NCBI GenBank assembly: GCA_965216945.1
Contig: CBDCGU010000003.1
Coordinates: 1-64,000 of the forward strand
Length of the DNA stretch: 64,000 nucleotides
From: DATHZQ01 sp965216945
GTDB lineage: Bacteria > Actinomycetota > Acidimicrobiia > Spongiisociales > UBA5794
Direction: 5' to 3'
Shown here: positions 61,622-64,000 of the stretch, one piece after another
Layout: every line of letters starts with the position of its first letter
How positions within the stretch are numbered: position 1 is the first letter of the stretch
Notes under the pieces: model-generated
Seen by the model: the letters and a program-made list of their open reading frames with translations, nothing else
Told to the model about the DNA's origin: nothing
The model's database searches: none
Position numbers and translations under genes: made by a program

Positions 61622-62404
61622 ATGAGCACGCTTCTCACCACCAAAGACCTCCAAGCGATGATCCACGTCGACAAGTCCACGATCTACCGGATGGCGGAGG
61701 ACGGCAGGCTCCCGGCCATCAAGGTTGGGCGCCAGTGGCGCTTTCCCGCCGACGCCGTCGAGGCGGTGCTCGGCAACGGCGTTGTCTCCCACGCCGCGAC
61801 TCGCGAGGTCGATCCACGACCGACCGACCTCGCCGCGCTCCTGGCGCCCGAAGCTGCGCAGGCCATCGCCGATCTCGCGGCCGACCTGTTCGGGGTCATG
61901 GCCATCGTCACCGACATCGACGGCAACCCACTGACCGATGTGGCCAACCCCTGTGGCTACTTCGCCGCCATACACGATCAGCCCGGGGCAGTGTCCGGAT
62001 GCATCGACGGTTGGCGGCAGCTGGCGGACGAGATCGACATCGAGCCCCGTTTCATGCCGAGCCAGCTCGGTTTTCTCTGCGCCCGCACGTTCATTCGCGT
62101 CGGATCGGAGCTCGTCGGCATGCTCATCGTCGGCGGCGTGACCCCCGGCAGCTGGCCCCCGGAGCCGCAGTTCCTCGAGAAGCTGGCCGGCGAGCTGGAG
62201 CTTCCCGTCTCGCTTCTCGTCGACCACGTCGACGAGACGTACTACCTCGACGCGGCGCACCAGCAATGGGTGGTCGGTCTGCTGCCCCGCTTCAGCGACC
62301 TGATCTCGCGCCTCGCCACCGCCCGCAGCCAACTCTTGTCAAAGCTGGATGCCATCGCCGCCCTCGCCGGGGCAGCGACATCAACACAAAGGAGCACACA
62401 GTGA
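61622..62404 (+). CDS. Excisionase-type HTH protein with PocR sensory domain
   Basis: From ATG 61622 a 260-residue regulator: MSTLLTTKDLQAMIHVDKST with IYRMAEDGRLPAIKVGRQWR is a MerR/excisionase-like DNA-binding domain (residues 1-50), and residues 65-240 are a PocR domain (LFGVMAIVTDIDGNPLTDVA, NPCGYFAAIHDQPGAVSGCI, FLCARTFIRVGSELVGMLIV). PocR domains bind small ligands, often in propanediol or C1 sensing. The frame also opens at ATG 61544, adding MHMHERQNMHQMHRMHQMQQ, made by the ATGCAT repeats; neither start has a convincing ribosome site. Its stop overlaps the SQR-like gene by GTGA, so it probably regulates that sulfur gene set. Confidence 0.82.
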   Translation: MSTLLTTKDLQAMIHVDKSTIYRMAEDGRLPAIKVGRQWRFPADAVEAVLGNGVVSHAATREVDPRPTDLAALLAPEAAQAIADLAADLFGVMAIVTDIDGNPLTDVANPCGYFAAIHDQPGAVSGCIDGWRQLADEIDIEPRFMPSQLGFLCARTFIRVGSELVGMLIVGGVTPGSWPPEPQFLEKLAGELELPVSLLVDHVDETYYLDAAHQQWVVGLLPRFSDLISRLATARSQLLSKLDAIAALAGAATSTQRSTQ

Positions 62405-63642
62405 AGCGACTACTCGTTCTGGGGGCCGGCACGGCCGGCACGATGGTGGTCAACAAGCTCAGACCACGCCTCCCTGCCGACGAATGGTCGATCACCGTCG
62501 TCGACGAGGACGAGGTGCACCACTACCAGCCAGGATTCCTCTTCATCCCCTTCGGGATGTACCACCGCCGCGACGTGGTGAAGCCCAAGCGCCGGTTCAT
62601 CCCTTCCGGGGTCGACCTCGTGATCGGCCAGATCGATGCCATCGACGCCGCCGCCAACCGCGTCGAGATGGTCGACGGGAGCACGCTGGACTACGACTAC
62701 CTGGTCATCGCCACCGGCACCCACCCTCGACCCGATCAGACGCCGGGGCTCGAGAGCTCGGAGTACGGCAAGACGATCCATGACTTCTACACCCTCGAAG
62801 GGGCCGAGGCCCTCGCCGGCACGCTCCGTTCGTGGGACGGTGGCCGGCTGGCGATCAACGTCATCGAGATGCCGATCAAGTGCCCGGTGGCGCCCCTGGA
62901 GTTCACGTTCCTCGCCGACTGGTTCTTCACAGACAAGGGCATCCGCGATCGGGTCGAGCTGGTCTATGTCACGCCGCTGGGCGGAGCGTTCACCAAACCC
63001 GTCGCATCGAAGGCACTCGGGCACTTGCTCGAGGAGCGCAAGGTCGGGCTGGAGAGCGACTTCTATCTCATGGAGGTCGATGCCGACAACCGCAAACTGG
63101 TCTCCTACGACGAGCGTGAGGTGCCCTACGACCTGCTGGTCACGGTGCCGGTCAACATGGGCGCCGACTTCGTCGCTCGCTCAGGTCTCGGCAACGAGCT
63201 GAATCACGTGCCGGTGGACAAGCACACGTTCCTCTCCAAAGACCACGAGAACATCTTCGCTCTCGGCGACGCTGCCGACCTGCCGACGTCGAAGGCGGGC
63301 TCGGTCGCCCACTTCGCCGTCGACATGTTCACCAACAACTTCCTCGACTACATCGAGGGACGCCCGATGCTCGAGCAGTTCGACGGTCACGCCAACTGCT
63401 TCATCGAATCCGGCTACGGGAAGGGCCTGCTCATCGACTTCAACTACGACACCGAGCCCCTGCCGGGCAAATACCCGCTACCGGGCGTTGGACCCTTCAG
63501 TCTGTTGGAGGAGACCGAGATGAACCACTGGGGCAAGATGATGTTCAAGTGGACGTACTGGAACGTCTTGTTGCCCGGTCGTGAGCTCCCGCTTCCCGCC
63601 CACATGTCCCTCGCCGGGAAGAACCTGGAGGCGTCGTCATGA
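62401..63642 (+). CDS. Sulfide:quinone oxidoreductase-like FAD/NAD(P)-binding protein
   Basis: A 413-residue flavoprotein of the SQR/FCSD family. N-terminal FAD fold RLLVLGAGTAGTMVVNKLRP, then HHYQPGFLFIPFGMYHRRDV, YLVIATGTHPRPDQTPGLES, INVIEMPIKCPVAPLEFTFL (one of the catalytic cysteine positions), YVTPLGGAFTKPVASKALGH and NIFALGDAADLPTSKAGSVA. Only one of the usual SQR cysteines is obvious, so the acceptor chemistry may differ. AAAGGAG is 7 bases before GTG 62401. Together with DUF1641 it forms a set often accompanied by TusA and DsrE-type proteins, which would lie beyond the window end. Confidence 0.87.
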   Translation: MKRLLVLGAGTAGTMVVNKLRPRLPADEWSITVVDEDEVHHYQPGFLFIPFGMYHRRDVVKPKRRFIPSGVDLVIGQIDAIDAAANRVEMVDGSTLDYDYLVIATGTHPRPDQTPGLESSEYGKTIHDFYTLEGAEALAGTLRSWDGGRLAINVIEMPIKCPVAPLEFTFLADWFFTDKGIRDRVELVYVTPLGGAFTKPVASKALGHLLEERKVGLESDFYLMEVDADNRKLVSYDEREVPYDLLVTVPVNMGADFVARSGLGNELNHVPVDKHTFLSKDHENIFALGDAADLPTSKAGSVAHFAVDMFTNNFLDYIEGRPMLEQFDGHANCFIESGYGKGLLIDFNYDTEPLPGKYPLPGVGPFSLLEETEMNHWGKMMFKWTYWNVLLPGRELPLPAHMSLAGKNLEASS

Positions 63643-64000
63643 CCACCAGGACGGCGGACCGCACCGAGGTGTTGGAGCGCAAGATCGACCTCCTGGCGGA
63701 GCAGGTCGCCCTGCTCACCGAGGAAGCCGTCTGGCGAAAGCGGCAGCGGGAGCAGCTCAATGAGCTCCTCGCCGACGTGACCCCCCTCGCCGGCGAAGCC
63801 ATGGCAATGGCGACCCATCAACTCGAAGACCTACGCCAGCGCGGCGATCTGGGCAACCTCGTCGGTCTGGCGGTCCGTCTGGTCGAGGTGGCGCCGGCGC
63901 TCGACCGCATGCTCGTGACGCTCGATTCGCTCTCGGAGCTGGCGGCCGATGCGATGCCATTGACGCACGACGCCATGGCGCTGGCGACCGACCGGCTGGG
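63639..64000 (+). CDS. DUF1641 protein, 3' truncated by the window end
   Basis: The first 120 residues of a helical protein: TEVLERKIDLLAEQVALLTE with an adjoining Arg-rich helix, LNELLADVTPLAGEAMAMAT, LVGLAVRLVEVAPALDRMLV and TLDSLSELAADAMPLTHDAM. The pattern of amphipathic helices with repeated leucine and PL turns is that of DUF1641 proteins, which are found next to SQR-like flavoproteins. ATG 63639 overlaps the SQR-like stop. Function unknown; a scaffold or membrane-associated partner of the flavoprotein is possible. Confidence 0.8.
   Translation, partial: MTTRTADRTEVLERKIDLLAEQVALLTEEAVWRKRQREQLNELLADVTPLAGEAMAMATHQLEDLRQRGDLGNLVGLAVRLVEVAPALDRMLVTLDSLSELAADAMPLTHDAMALATDRL

Noticed and set aside
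61534..62400. Upstream extension of the SQR-like frame (702-residue frame)
   Set aside because: The extension is an out-of-frame reading of the HTH/PocR gene, rich in Arg/Pro; GTG 62401 has its own ribosome site.

Overview
The window is a high-GC, gene-dense chromosomal segment from a member of the Actinomycetota. Evidence for this is a four-cysteine WhiB protein, DUF3159, the actinobacterial DEDDh exonuclease/GIY-YIG fusion with a LexA box, a Cdc48-like AAA ATPase, and several apparently leaderless starts (TANNNT placed 7-9 bases before the start codon). The class cannot be fixed from the sequence; an Acidimicrobiia-like or other deep lineage is my guess. The organism very probably decodes UGA as selenocysteine: one gene is a recognisable selenocysteine formate dehydrogenase with a SECIS-like hairpin, and a second, thioredoxin-like gene has UGA exactly at the first active-site cysteine.

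Layout. 1-7.5 kb: end of a winged-helix protein, a frameshifted amidohydrolase, an ABC-2 exporter pair, an archaeal-type methionine adenosyltransferase, an AlkA-like glycosylase and a MenC-like enolase-superfamily enzyme. 7.5-12.2 kb: SAM-I-type riboswitch, a 17-codon leader, metH and metF. 12.2-21.7 kb: mixed housekeeping (DapB-like reductase, TPM-domain protein broken by a frameshift, TrmH-type methylase, a cysteine-less DsbA-like protein, SOS-type nuclease, AAA ATPase, DUF3159). 21.7-28.6 kb: histidine biosynthesis, with hisA divergent from yerC-hisG-D-C-B-H-F-IE. 28.8-37.2 kb: a flippase-like membrane protein, a kelch/jacalin protein, gpsA, two TlpA-like lipoprotein genes (one a candidate selenoprotein) around an Lgt-like gene and a 166-bp palindromic repeat, trpD, whiB.

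37.2-62 kb is a one-carbon island. A seven-gene minus-strand operon encodes a corrinoid protein, DUF1638, PF13769, a pterin methyltransferase, a RACo-type corrinoid activator, a non-pyrrolysine MttB-family methyltransferase and a MetF-like reductase. Divergent from it are a dimethylglycine-dehydrogenase-like flavoprotein and etfBA. Further on come an ECF sigma factor with a membrane-anchored solute-binding-domain partner, a betaine-homocysteine-methyltransferase-like gene behind a SAM-II-like riboswitch with a terminator, a NAD-type selenocysteine formate dehydrogenase whose alpha subunit is split over two genes, formate-THF ligase, an MFS transporter and an IclR regulator. Together they suggest demethylation of a quaternary or tertiary amine such as glycine betaine, transfer of methyl groups to THF, and oxidation via methylene- and formyl-THF to formate and CO2. 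FolD is not in the window. A 35-bp composite operator (two 17-bp palindromes with a 1-bp C spacer, always in the same orientation to the gene) precedes four of these transcription units including iclR itself, defining a probable IclR regulon.

61.5-64 kb: an excisionase-type HTH/PocR regulator, an SQR-like flavoprotein and the start of a DUF1641 protein, a common sulfur-metabolism gene set, running off the window. No tRNA, rRNA, CRISPR array or transposase gene was seen.
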